This document shows positions 9,208-18,640 of a stretch of 64,000 nucleotides of DNA, in pieces. The notes below the pieces were generated by a model that searched no databases, was not told where the DNA came from, and saw nothing but the letters and a program-made list of their open reading frames with translations. The stretch lies in the NCBI GenBank assembly GCA_038144195.1, contig JAYQNH010000002.1, positions 806,001 to 870,000 of the forward strand, given 5' to 3'. Within the stretch, counting starts at the first letter, position 1. Each line of letters begins with the position of its first letter. The stretch comes from VMDJ01 sp038144195. Its GTDB lineage: Bacteria > Pseudomonadota > Gammaproteobacteria > Chromatiales > Chromatiaceae. Position numbers and translations under genes: made by a program.

Positions 9208-10989
9208 ATGAAAACACTCACTATCAAAAACGAAAGGTTCGTTCGCTGGGCGATATTAATCACCTACCTCAGCTTAGCGTTAATCGTTTTGGCGCTTAGT
9301 CTTTGGGTGCAATTAGTTAACGCTGTTGCCAATCATTTTTGAAAGGCGTTGCTCACGTCAGTGTGCAAGCGATCGCTTACCAAGATAAGAAGTTGTCACT
9401 TAATGATGTGTCGGCAAATTTACCTTCAGGTCTGCGGATCGGTGCAAAGTGCATCACGATTGAAGCAGATATACAGCAGATACTCGATGGGCAATTTAAA
9501 GCAAAAGCTATCGAGGTTGATCAGCTAAAAACACATGGATTGTTTGAAGGTCTATCGATAAAACAAATTACGGCAGCCAATGTAACCCTAGATGCTGATA
9601 ATGCGTTGATAATCGAGAAACTGAATACGGTTGGTTATAAGCAGCAGAGCATAAAGTTAAGCGAGTTAATAGGCACTCAGCTTCGCTACCGTCAGGATTC
9701 ACTATCAGTAGACAGCCTGAAGATGAAAGAGTCTACTATCGATGCGTCGGTCAAAATTGCTTTGTCTTCCTTGGCGTTAAATGAGGCTGAGATCAAAAAT
9801 CTGTCGAAACCGACTGAGCTGGCGTATTCGATAAAAACGATAGACGTTAAAGATTTACTAACAGACATTTTTGGAGTAGCAGTAAACACCGCTTCGGCAT
9901 CTAACATTGTGGGAGATGCTTCAAGTATTCGCATTCAAGGCTTGGATGTATCAAAGGCAAACATCGATCTAAAGAGAGATCAAAGTCGCCAATGGTATGG
10001 CTTCCCTGTACGCAGTGGCTCTTCTGGCGAGAAAGCGTTTGCTTGGGCTATCTCTCAGGTAGTTTTAGAAGAGTTTAAAGTAACCATTGAAGATGGGGCG
10101 GTTACGCCTGTGTTTAGGGATGAGCTTTTCATTGAAAAGCTCAGGGCAGAAAATGTGGGTGGCGAGTTGGTTGATGCTAAAGCCCAGCTGTCAGCAACGC
10201 TTGGAAAGTACACACCTATTCAGTTAGACGCTGAATTCAGTAATCAAGCGGGTACGCTTTCAGTTAAAGCAAAAGGTGAAATTAACGGATTAGTCCTTAA
10301 CCATATTGATGGTTATATCTCGAATGACATGGGTCACAACTTTGAGCGAGGCCAACTAAGCGATACCTTCACGTTGGTGATAAAAGATAAGCACATGACA
10401 ATGAGTAATCAGCTTGAAGTGCGCGATCTTAAAGCGATTGCGATTGAGGGAAAGAAGGGGCCTCCTATAGGATTAGCGGTTAAGTTGCTCCAAGATAAAG
10501 ATGGCATCTTACGTATCGGCGTTCCTATCGAGGGTGATCTTGATAATCCGGAGTTTAAGATCGCCCAGGCGCTAACGCCGGTGATTACCAAGGCGGTTAC
10601 ATTGCAAGCAGCATCCAATATTCAGCCCTTAGGCACCGTATTATTGGTTAAAGACTTGCTTGATAAAACTTTGTTGAAAGTCAGCTTTGAGCCGGCTTTT
10701 TTTTGAAGCGGGTACGGCAGTCTTATCAAAAGGTCAGGCAGAGAATATGCGAGAGCTGGCGAAAAAGCTGAGTAAAACGCCAAACCTGCAAGTGAGGTTA
10801 TGCGGGGTAGTAACGCCAGTCGATAAAGCTGAGCCGGAAGAGGCATTTAAAAAGTTGGGCGAGGCACGAGCTGACGCAGTGAAAAAACTTCTCTTAGCTG
10901 AGCGTCTCCCAAGCGATCAAGCCATTCCCTGTCCACCTTATCGAGATGACGCAGAGGCGGCAAAACCACGGATTGATATCACCCTTTAA
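9208..10989 (+). CDS. DUF748 (AsmA-like) family protein, broken by two homopolymer frameshifts
   Basis: Three consecutive reading frames join into one protein of about 590 residues. The first 44 codons from ATG 9208 encode an N-terminal membrane anchor (WAILITYLSLALIVLALSLW). The frame breaks at the T5 run 9336-9340; one more T gives NHFLKGVAHVSV without interruption. A second break is at the T8 run 10697-10704; one T fewer restores FEPAFFEAGTAVLS. The C-terminal EAGTAVLSKGQAENMRELAK to DITL stretch resembles the tail of DUF748 proteins, which belong to the AsmA-like group thought to act in envelope lipid transport or assembly. No precise function is known. It is shorter than many DUF748 proteins. 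Confidence 0.75.
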
Positions 10990-11037
10990 TCAGACAATCT
11001 CGCAGCCCTTGAAGCTAGGTTTCGTTAAACTAGCTAT

Positions 11038-13201
11038 ATGGATGTATCTCATATTTTAGATGGCTTGAATGATGCCCAACGCGATGCGGTAACCGCACCT
11101 TTGGGTAGTGCTTTAGTGCTTGCTGGGGCAGGTTCAGGCAAGACCCGCGTACTCGTTCACCGTATCGCCTGGCTGCTACAGGTGGAGCAGCTATCGCCAT
11201 GGTCAATTCTGGCGGTGACCTTTACCAATAAAGCGGCACGTGAGATGCGTCACCGCATTGAAACATTGTTGGGCATGCCAATGGGTGGCATGTGGGTTGG
11301 TACCTTTCATGGCCTAGCGCACCGATTGCTGAGAGCTCACTGGCAAGAGGCCAATTTGCCGCAAGGCTTTCAGATACTTGATAGCGATGATCAATTCCGC
11401 ATGATCAAACGAATCGTGCGTGAGCTAAACCTTGATGACAGTAAGTGGCCGCCGCGACAGGTTCAGTGGTTTATCAATAACAACAAAGATGAAGGGAAGA
11501 CGTGCTGATCATCTTGATGCGGCAGGAGATCCGTATCAGCGCCAGATGATCGCGCTGTATCGTGAATATGAACAGGCTTGTCAGCGTGCAGGTGTGGTCG
11601 ATTTTGCTGAGCTTCTGCTACGTGCTCATGAGTTATGGCGAGATCGCCCCGACGTTTTACAACATTACCGCGAGCGATTCAGCGCGGTTTTGGTCGATGA
11701 GTTTCAGGATACCAACTCTATTCAATATGCTTGGCTTCATATGCTGTCTGGCGAGCAACATAAGTTATTTGTCGTGGGCGACGATGATCAATCTATCTAT
11801 GGATGGCGCGGCGCGCGTGTTGAAAACATCCAAGAGTTTCAATCGCATTACCCTGAAACAAAAGTCGTGCGTTTGGAACAGAACTACCGATCAACTGGCA
11901 ACATCTTAAAAGCGGCCAATGCCGTTATCTCAAATAACCCAACACGATTAGGTAAAGAGCTTTGGACCAAAGATGCCGATGGCGAGCATATCCGTGTTTA
12001 TGGTGCTTTTAATGAGGTCGATGAAGCGCGCTTTGTAATCGACAACTTAAGGGAATCCATAGAACAGGGCAGTGCGAGACAAGATATTGCTATTCTTTAC
12101 CGCACATCTGCTCAGTCGCGTCTATTTGAAGAAGCACTGGTTCAGCAAGGCATTCCGTATCGTGTTTATGGCGGCTTGAAGTTCTTCGAGCGTGCAGAGA
12201 TTAAAGATGCCTTAGCCTATCTTCGTTTAGTCGCAAATCGTCATGATGATCCGTCATTCGAGCGAGCAGTTAATCAGCCGCCACGAGGAATTGGCAGCAA
12301 GACCATTGAAGCAATTCGTGCACATGCCCGTGATTTTTCTTGCTCACTTTGGTCAGCATCACAAGATTTATTAAAAGGCGGTCGAATGACGCCGCGTGCA
12401 TCTGGTGCACTACAAGGCTTTGTTAATCTCATCGAAGAAGCCGCATTTGAAACAAACGATTCCGAGCTGCCCGAAAAAATCGAAGAGGTGTTGAATCGCG
12501 CGAAGTTACGCGAACACTTTGAGAAATCTCGAGATGGTAAAGGCCAAGATCGTATAGAGAACTTAGAAGAACTCGTTAATGCAACGCGTCAGTTTGAGGT
12601 GCCACCGGATGAAGAGCAGCTTACCGGACTTGATGCATTTCTCGCGCATGCAGCACTAGAGGCTGGTGATAACCAGGCAGAGGCCTATGAAGATTCTGTC
12701 CAGCTGATGACCATGCACTCAGCAAAGGGCCTAGAGTTTCCGATTGTTTTTATCGGTGGTGTTGAGGAGGGCTTGTTCCCACATTCGATGTCAGCAGACG
12801 ATCCCGAGCGCTTAGAAGAAGAACGTCGCCTTTGTTATGTGGGTATGACACGAGCGATGCAGCAACTGACCTTGTCGCATGCGGAGTCGCGCCGTTTACA
12901 TGGATCCGATACGTATCCATTGCCTTCACGTTTTCTTAGAGAGATACCTCCTGAAGTTATTCAAGAGGTGCGCGCAAGAGCACAGGTGTCTCGGCCTTAT
13001 AGTTCAGCAGCGGGCAGCTTAAATATGGCGGAAGAACTCACCGGCTTTACGCTTGGTCAGCGTGTGACGCATCCAAAGTTTGGTGAGGGTGTCGTGCTGA
13101 ATGCTGAAGGCCAGGGCAATGGTGCACGTATTCAAGTGAACTTTGAAACTGTCGGCAGCAAGTGGCTCGTTGTGGCCTATGCGAATCTAACTGCGGTATA
13201 A
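11038..13201 (+). CDS. uvrD: DNA helicase II (UvrD), one frameshift
   Basis: A superfamily 1A helicase that unwinds DNA 3' to 5' in nucleotide excision and mismatch repair. Walker A GAGSGKT is at residues 30-36; AVTFTNKAAREMRHR is motif Ia; VDEFQDTN is motif II; DDDQSIYGWRGA is motif III; MTMHSAKGLEFPIVF and VGMTRA are motifs V and VI. The frame breaks near 11498, where removing one A joins NNKDEGK to RADHLDAAG, as in other UvrD proteins. The repaired product is 720 residues, the length of E. coli UvrD. The C-terminal tail FTLGQRVTHPKFGEGVVL favours UvrD over Rep. Confidence 0.93.
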
Positions 13202-13204
13202 ACA

Positions 13205-14344
13205 ATGGATGCGGCAGCTATCCCGCTAAGCCTTTATGTGCACATTCCTTGGTGCGTTCAAAAATGTCCTTACTGTGATTTCAATTCACATCAAGTCAAA
13301 AATACAATGGATGAAGAGCTGTATGTTCAGCAGCTTTTAAGTGACTTAGCTGATCAAGCCGACTTCATACAGGGCAGGGAGCTCACCAGTATTTTTTTTG
13401 GAGGCGGTACACCAAGTCTGTTTTCAGATAAAAGTATTGGCAATTTTTTGGATCGAGCGAGTCAGAAGGTGAGTTTCTCATCCAATATCGAAGTTACGTT
13501 AGAAGCTAATCCCGGTACAGCCGACGCTAACTATTTTTCAGGCTATCGAGCTAGTGGGGTAAACCGACTTTCGATTGGCGTACAAAGCCTAGATGATAAA
13601 AAGCTTAAAGCATTAGGCAGAATACATTCATCTAAAGAAGCGATTGCTGCTGTTGAGATAGCTCGTAAAGCTGGCTTTGAAAATATGAATCTCGATATGA
13701 TGCATGGCTTGCCAGATCAAACACTCGATGAAGCCATTGATGATTTAACAGGTTTGATCCGCTTAGATCCAGAGCACATCTCTTGGTATCAATTAACCCT
13801 AGAGCCAAATACACTTTTTTATCAAAAGCCACCTGAGCTGCCTTCGGATGACTTGCTGGCTGACATGATGGATCGCGGGCAATCATTATTAGCGGATAAA
13901 GGTTATGCTCAATATGAAGTGTCGGCTTATGCAAAAGGCGCTCAGGCTAAACACAATGTAAATTATTGGCAGTTTGGTGATTATTTAGCGGTGGGTGCCG
14001 GCGCACATGCAAAGCTAACAAGCCACGAAGGTAAGATTCATCGCTTAACTCGTTTGCGTAACCCAAAAGACTATTTAGCTAGCGATAACACCATAAGTAA
14101 TAATCGAGTATTAGCGCGAGAAGAGTTGCCAATCGAGTTTATGTTAAATGCATGTCGATTAAATCAAGGCGTACCGGCCAACTACTTTGAGCAAAGAACA
14201 GGCTTGTCGATTACAGATATAGAGACGCAACTTGCTCACGCAAAAACGCTAGGCCTTCTTGTTGATAGCAATGATGTTATTCAACCAACAGCATTAGGGC
14301 ATCGTTTTCTTAATGACCTATTAGCCATCTTTGAGCCCGATTAA
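13205..14344 (+). CDS. hemW: Radical SAM haem chaperone HemW
   Basis: 379 residues. The 4Fe-4S motif CVQKCPYCDF is at residues 17-26. The residue after CxxxCxxCD is Phe, not the extra cysteine found in coproporphyrinogen dehydrogenase HemN, which marks it as HemW (a haem-binding chaperone for respiratory enzymes). FFGGGTPSLF and LGRIHSSKEA are further family signatures. It begins 3 bp after uvrD and overlaps the 3' end of the minus-strand tpm gene by 4 bp. In many gammaproteobacteria hemW follows rdgB rather than uvrD. Confidence 0.92.
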   Translation: MDAAAIPLSLYVHIPWCVQKCPYCDFNSHQVKNTMDEELYVQQLLSDLADQADFIQGRELTSIFFGGGTPSLFSDKSIGNFLDRASQKVSFSSNIEVTLEANPGTADANYFSGYRASGVNRLSIGVQSLDDKKLKALGRIHSSKEAIAAVEIARKAGFENMNLDMMHGLPDQTLDEAIDDLTGLIRLDPEHISWYQLTLEPNTLFYQKPPELPSDDLLADMMDRGQSLLADKGYAQYEVSAYAKGAQAKHNVNYWQFGDYLAVGAGAHAKLTSHEGKIHRLTRLRNPKDYLASDNTISNNRVLAREELPIEFMLNACRLNQGVPANYFEQRTGLSITDIETQLAHAKTLGLLVDSNDVIQPTALGHRFLNDLLAIFEPD

Positions 14345-14994
14345 CTTTTTGGCACTAAGTGATACACCGTTTCGTTAAGCTGACTAACCCCACGCTTAAT
14401 AAAATTTTGATTCTCCGCTAAAGCATCAAAGGTCTTAAGTACATTAATCGTATAGTTGTCTGCGTAAAGCGCATTGACCTCACTGGGTGGAACAGAGAAG
14501 GGAGGACCTTGCATTTCGTCTTTTGGGTACTCGAGTGTGATTAAAAACGTTTCTTTAAAGACACACAGCGATTGAATATGTTTCGCATAGTCTTTGCGCA
14601 TGTTGAGCGGCAAAGCAATTAAAGAAGCACGATCAAACACAGCTGTCACGTTAGATAAATGCGCTGAGGTGAGATGAAAAAAATCACCGACATAGATTTC
14701 AATGCTCTCGGTTGACCAACATTCCAATCCATTACGCATGCTTTGTGTGGCAGTGAGTTGGTTTTCAACAAAGAAATCGCGAACAGCGATCGGGCTCAGT
14801 TCGATACCGACGACTTGATAGCCCTGATCTCTCAACCACAACAAATCGACACTTTTGCCACATAAGGGGGCAAAGACTTTACCGCCAGTTTGCATCGCGT
14901 TTGGCCAGAATTCTGACAAGTGTGCATTGACCGATTCTTGATGAAAGCCAATTTGGTTATTTGTCCAACGATCTTGCCAGTGTTGCGGGTCCAT
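14341..14994 (-). CDS. tpm: Thiopurine S-methyltransferase family protein
   Basis: 217 residues. The N-terminus (DPQHWQDRWTNNQIGFHQE) and FAPLCGKSVDLLWLRDQGYQ with VVGIELSPIAVRDFF are the SAM-binding signatures of bacterial thiopurine methyltransferases. These cytosolic enzymes methylate thiols and also tellurite or selenite species; the natural substrate is unclear. It is convergent with hemW (4-bp overlap of the 3' ends), and its start is 43 bp from the divergent small gene at 15038. Confidence 0.9.
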   Translation of the reverse strand: MDPQHWQDRWTNNQIGFHQESVNAHLSEFWPNAMQTGGKVFAPLCGKSVDLLWLRDQGYQVVGIELSPIAVRDFFVENQLTATQSMRNGLECWSTESIEIYVGDFFHLTSAHLSNVTAVFDRASLIALPLNMRKDYAKHIQSLCVFKETFLITLEYPKDEMQGPPFSVPPSEVNALYADNYTINVLKTFDALAENQNFIKRGVSQLNETVYHLVPKS

Positions 14995-15037
14995 GAGGTT
15001 CTCGCCGTGGGTTATTAAGTGGCGTTATTATTCAGGC

Positions 15038-15229
15038 ATGAGCGAAGCACTTCAGTTTACCCATATCCAATGTCCCTACTGTGGCGAAAATCTCGAAATC
15101 CAGGTGGATTGCTCGGAGGGTTCGCAGTCCTACATTGAGGACTGCCAGGTGTGCTGTTGTGCTATCGAGATGCGACTAACCGTTGGTTTGGATGATTGGC
15201 ATATTGAGGCGATGCGCGATGACCAATGA
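15038..15229 (+). CDS. CPXCG motif-containing cysteine-rich protein
   Basis: 63 residues from ATG 15038; an upstream in-frame ATG at 14993 is unlikely because it overlaps the tpm start. Cysteines fall at 12 and 15 (CPYCGE), 25, 36 and 39-41 (EDCQVCCC), with the invariant-looking SYIEDCQVCC block. This is a small conserved zinc-ribbon-like family of unknown function, common in marine gammaproteobacteria. Its last 11 bp overlap the start of the rof gene, so translation of the two is probably coupled. Confidence 0.85.
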   Translation: MSEALQFTHIQCPYCGENLEIQVDCSEGSQSYIEDCQVCCCAIEMRLTVGLDDWHIEAMRDDQ

Positions 15230-15467
15230 TTACCAACCGATCGCCTGCGGGCTGTATGACCAAATCGAGCTGCTGTTGATGCGCGGGGGTGAGATTGAGA
15301 TACAGCAGAAAAGCGGCGCTGTTGCCCGAGCGCAAAATCTGTCATTAAAAATCCAAAATGGGGCTGAGAATCTGTGTTTTTTGGATGAAGGGACGGAAAT
15401 CTGTGTCCGTTTGGATGAGATTGACCGACTCACCTCGGAGGAGGACAGCGTAGAGCTAACTAGCTGA
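15219..15467 (+). CDS. rof: Rho-binding antiterminator (Rof/YaeO family)
   Basis: 82 residues from ATG 15219. MTNDYQPIACGLYDQIELLL matches the Rof N-terminus (YxPIxCxxYDxLE), and the rest fits its small beta-barrel fold (LSLKIQNGAENLCFLDEG). Rof binds the transcription termination factor Rho and reduces Rho-dependent termination in E. coli. The start overlaps the 3' end of the cysteine-rich gene by 11 bp. Assignment is by motif recognition of a short divergent protein, so some caution is due. Confidence 0.78.
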   Translation: MTNDYQPIACGLYDQIELLLMRGGEIEIQQKSGAVARAQNLSLKIQNGAENLCFLDEGTEICVRLDEIDRLTSEEDSVELTS

Positions 15468-15566
15468 AAAATAGGTATATTTAAGCCTTGAGGCATGGAT
15501 TTATTTAAATTTAGACGAGAGGGCATCATTTTTTCCGCCAAATCAGCCTGATTGCCCCGCCAAAGC

Positions 15567-15595
15567 TTGCATTTTTCAAGGTCTTCGGCTAGATT
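15567..15595 (+). promoter_or_regulatory. Candidate sigma-70 promoter for rpmE
   Basis: TTGCAT (15567-15572), a 17-bp spacer and TAGATT (15590-15595) lie about 70 bp upstream of the rpmE start. A short complementary pair, GGCC(CAAAA)GGCC, lies just before the ribosome-binding GGAG of rpmE and could form part of an L31 leader. Prediction by consensus only. Confidence 0.45.
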
Positions 15596-15665
15596 ACGCG
15601 ACCTTTCGCAGCCAATGCTGCATTAACCAAACAAAGTGATTTGGCCCAAAAGGCCGGAGACTGAC

Positions 15666-15869
15666 ATGAAAGCTGATATTCATCCTAACTATAACGACGT
15701 AAATGTAACCTGCAGCTGCGGTAATACCTTTAGCACCCGTTCAACCATCTCTAGCGACGCGTTGACCGTGGAAGTCTGTTCAGCATGTCACCCTTTCTAC
15801 ACTGGTCAGCAGAAATCAGCGAGCACCAGCGGCCGCGTTGATCGCTTCAATAAGCGTTTCAGCCGTTAA
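15666..15869 (+). CDS. rpmE: 50S ribosomal protein L31 (zinc-binding form)
   Basis: 67 residues from ATG 15666, with GCCGGAGAC as ribosome-binding site. MKADIHPNYNDVNVTCSCGN and VEVCSACHPFYTGQQK carry cysteines 16, 18, 38 and 41, the full zinc set of the C+ form that zinc-replete cells use. The C-terminal GRVDRFNKRFSR is typical. A terminator follows after about 40 bp, so it is a single-gene unit. Confidence 0.96.
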   Translation: MKADIHPNYNDVNVTCSCGNTFSTRSTISSDALTVEVCSACHPFYTGQQKSASTSGRVDRFNKRFSR

Positions 15870-15911
15870 TAATCAACGGCTAATATGCCGTCGAGTATTG
15901 AAGAAACTTAA

Positions 15912-15933
15912 AGGCGCCCATGTGGCGCCTTTT
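15912..15933 (+). terminator. Terminator after rpmE
   Basis: AGGCGCC, loop CATGT, GGCGCCT, then TTT. A 7-bp GC-rich stem with a short T-run between rpmE and the malic enzyme gene. Confidence 0.75.
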
Positions 15934-15980
15934 GTTATTCTGAGCCCCCAAAAATAATTACGCACCACTGGAGTTGGCGA

Positions 15981-17243
15981 ATGAGCAGTCAAGATCAAGA
16001 TTTCGAGGTAAACCAAGCGGCATTGGTCTATCACTCGGAGCCCAAGCCGGGAAAGATCAGTGTTGAGGTAAGCAAGCCTACAGCTACCGCACGTGACCTT
16101 TCATTAGCTTATACCCCTGGTGTTGCTGAGCCCGTGCGTAAGATCGCAGCGAATTCAGAAGATGCGTACAAGTACACCGCTAAGGGTAACTTGGTTGCTG
16201 TTATCACTGACGGTACCGCAGTACTCGGTCTAGGTAATGTTGGCTCTCTTGCAGGCAAGCCAGTTATGGAAGGCAAGGGCGTGTTGTTCAAGCACTTTGC
16301 TGGCATTGATTGTTTCGATATCGAAGTCGATGCTGAGTCGCATCAAGATTTCATTGATACCTGTCGCCGTATTGCGCCAACCTTTGGTGGTATCAACTTA
16401 GAAGATATTGCAGCACCACATTGTTTTGATATTGAAGAAGCCTTGGTTGAGCAGTTGGATATTCCAGTGTTCCACGATGACCAACATGGCACCGCGATTA
16501 TTATCGCTGCAGGCTTGATGAATGCACTTGAACTGCAAGGTAAGCAGTTGAGCGACGCAACCATGGTGATCTTGGGTGCAGGCGCTGCCGGTATTGCATC
16601 TGTTCGCTTGCTACACGCAATGGGTGCTAACCCAGATAAGATCATGATGATCGACCGTCAAGGTGTGATCTATCAAGGTCGCGATAATCTCAATAAACAT
16701 AAAGAGAGTGTTGCAGCGAACACCGATAAGCGCACGCTTGAAGAAGCAATGAATGGCGCAGATGTCTTCATTGGTTTGTCAGGCCCAGATTTGATTAGCC
16801 CAGAAATGTTAGCGTCTATGGCACCTAAGCCAGTGGTTATGGCGTTATCAAACCCAGTGCCAGAGATTCGTCCTGAAGTCGCGATGAAAGTTCGTGATGA
16901 CATGATCATGGCAACCGGTCGTACCGATTATCCAAATCAAGTGAATAACGTATTGGGCTTCCCTATCATCTTCCGTGGCTCATTAGATGTAAGAGCTTCA
17001 AAAATAACACGTGAGATGCATATCGCTGCAGTGAACGCATTGAAAGATCTTGCACGTGAGCCAGTGCCACAATCGGTATTAGATGCGTACGGTGCTGATG
17101 CAATGAGCTTTGGTCCGGAATACATTTTGCCAAAGCCATTAGATCCACGTCTGGGTGATGTACTACCTCCTGCGATTGCACGTGCTGCGATTGATTCAGG
17201 TGTGGCGCGTGGTGAGTGGCCAGCGCACTATCAAGCGAAATAA
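15981..17243 (+). CDS. NADP-type malic enzyme (oxaloacetate-decarboxylating), without phosphotransacetylase domain
   Basis: 420 residues. The sequence includes LAYTPGVAEPVRKIA, VITDGTAVLGLGNVG, the metal-binding VFHDDQHGTA and the Rossmann-fold VILGAGAAGIA. It converts malate to pyruvate and CO2 with reduction of NAD(P). E. coli MaeB carries a C-terminal phosphotransacetylase-like domain of over 300 residues; this protein stops after the catalytic part, as in shorter family members. GAGTTGGCG precedes the ATG. Citrate synthase follows 104 bp downstream on the same strand, linking it by context to the TCA cycle and pyruvate supply. Cofactor choice cannot be read reliably from the sequence. Confidence 0.9.
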   Translation: MSSQDQDFEVNQAALVYHSEPKPGKISVEVSKPTATARDLSLAYTPGVAEPVRKIAANSEDAYKYTAKGNLVAVITDGTAVLGLGNVGSLAGKPVMEGKGVLFKHFAGIDCFDIEVDAESHQDFIDTCRRIAPTFGGINLEDIAAPHCFDIEEALVEQLDIPVFHDDQHGTAIIIAAGLMNALELQGKQLSDATMVILGAGAAGIASVRLLHAMGANPDKIMMIDRQGVIYQGRDNLNKHKESVAANTDKRTLEEAMNGADVFIGLSGPDLISPEMLASMAPKPVVMALSNPVPEIRPEVAMKVRDDMIMATGRTDYPNQVNNVLGFPIIFRGSLDVRASKITREMHIAAVNALKDLAREPVPQSVLDAYGADAMSFGPEYILPKPLDPRLGDVLPPAIARAAIDSGVARGEWPAHYQAK

Positions 17244-17347
17244 CACGCCGTTATTAAAGACTTTCATTTTTGCTTAGCAGTACAGCTGCTAGGCTTAAAT
17301 CCACCAAAAAGAGGTGCGCTTTACCGTTAAGCGCAGGTGAGGAAAAG

Positions 17348-18640
17348 ATGTCAGATAAGAAAGCAACGTTTCAAATTGCAGGACAAGAAGCTATCGAGCT
17401 TCCTATTCATTCAGGGACTCAAGGGCCCGATTGTGTTGATGTAACTGCGCTGTATAAAAACGCTGGCGTATTCACCTATGACCCAGGCTTTATGTCAACG
17501 GGCAGCTGCGATAGCTCTATCACTTACATCGACGGTGACGAAGGTGTTTTGCAATACCGTGGTTACCCCATTGAGCAGTTAGCCGAAAAGTCATCTTTCT
17601 TAGAAGTTAGCTATTTATTGATGCACGGTGAACTGCCAACTCAAGAGCAGCTATCTCACTATCAAGAACGCATCATGCATTACACCTTAATGAATGAATC
17701 ATTGTTGCGATTCTTCGAAGGCTTCCATCACGACGCGCACCCTATGGCGATGATGAGTGGTGTGGTTAGTTCTTTGTCAGCGTTTTATCACGATCGTGTT
17801 GATATTCAGAATCCTGAGCATCGTGAGTTAAGTGCTTTGCGCTTAATTGCTAAGATGCCAACCATTGCAGCGGTGTCGTATAAGCACAATACCGGCTTGC
17901 CGATTCTTTATCCGCGAAATGATTTAAGCTTCACCGGCAACTTCCTTCGTATGATGTTCGGAACGCCGTGTGAAGATTATGTTGTTGATCCGCTTGCAGA
18001 GCGTGCGCTTGATTTGTTGTTTATCTTGCACGCAGATCATGAGCAAAACGCATCAACTTCAACTGTTCGTCTAGCAGGTAGCTCAGGCGCCAATCCGTTT
18101 GCGGTTATCGGTGCGGGCATTGCGTCTTTGTGGGGTCCTGCGCATGGTGGTGCAAACGAAGCGGTCTTGCACATGCTGGCTGAGATTGGTTCAGTCGATA
18201 ACATCGAGAAGTACATCGCTAAAGCTAAAGATAAGAATGATCCATTCCGCTTAATGGGCTTTGGCCACCGCGTGTATAAAAACTACGATCCTCGCGCAAA
18301 AATTATTCGCAAGGTGTGCCACGAAGTACTCGAAAAATTAGCGGACAAAAACAATCCGTTGTTTGAGCTTGCAATGCGTCTTGAAGAGATTGCGACTAAC
18401 GATGAATACTTCGTTAAACGTGGTCTCTACCCGAATGTCGATTTCTACTCAGGCATTATTTATCGTGCGTTGGGGATTCCAGAAAGCATGTTTACCGTTA
18501 TGTTTGCCATTGGCCGTACAGCTGGCTGGGTAAGTCATTGGATGGAAATGCTTGATGACCCTAAGCATCGCATTGGTCGTCCACGCCAGCTATATAAAGG
18601 CGAAAAGGCACGTGATTACGTGCCAATGGATAAGCGCTAA
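17348..18640 (+). CDS. gltA: Citrate synthase (type II)
   Basis: 430 residues from ATG 17348; GTGAGGAAAAG in front of it supports this start over an in-frame start at 17270. Family features are the YRGYPIEQLAEKSSFLEVSY segment, LHADHEQNAST with an active-site histidine, MGFGHRVYKNYDPRA with the second histidine, and the catalytic aspartate in NVDFYSGII. It condenses acetyl-CoA with oxaloacetate. Its stop overlaps the convergent mrcA stop by a few bases, and no terminator hairpin is evident between them. Confidence 0.97.
   Translation: MSDKKATFQIAGQEAIELPIHSGTQGPDCVDVTALYKNAGVFTYDPGFMSTGSCDSSITYIDGDEGVLQYRGYPIEQLAEKSSFLEVSYLLMHGELPTQEQLSHYQERIMHYTLMNESLLRFFEGFHHDAHPMAMMSGVVSSLSAFYHDRVDIQNPEHRELSALRLIAKMPTIAAVSYKHNTGLPILYPRNDLSFTGNFLRMMFGTPCEDYVVDPLAERALDLLFILHADHEQNASTSTVRLAGSSGANPFAVIGAGIASLWGPAHGGANEAVLHMLAEIGSVDNIEKYIAKAKDKNDPFRLMGFGHRVYKNYDPRAKIIRKVCHEVLEKLADKNNPLFELAMRLEEIATNDEYFVKRGLYPNVDFYSGIIYRALGIPESMFTVMFAIGRTAGWVSHWMEMLDDPKHRIGRPRQLYKGEKARDYVPMDKR

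Noticed and set aside
11562..11909. Plus-strand 115-residue frame inside uvrD
   Set aside because: Out-of-frame shadow; uvrD motifs run through the region in another frame.
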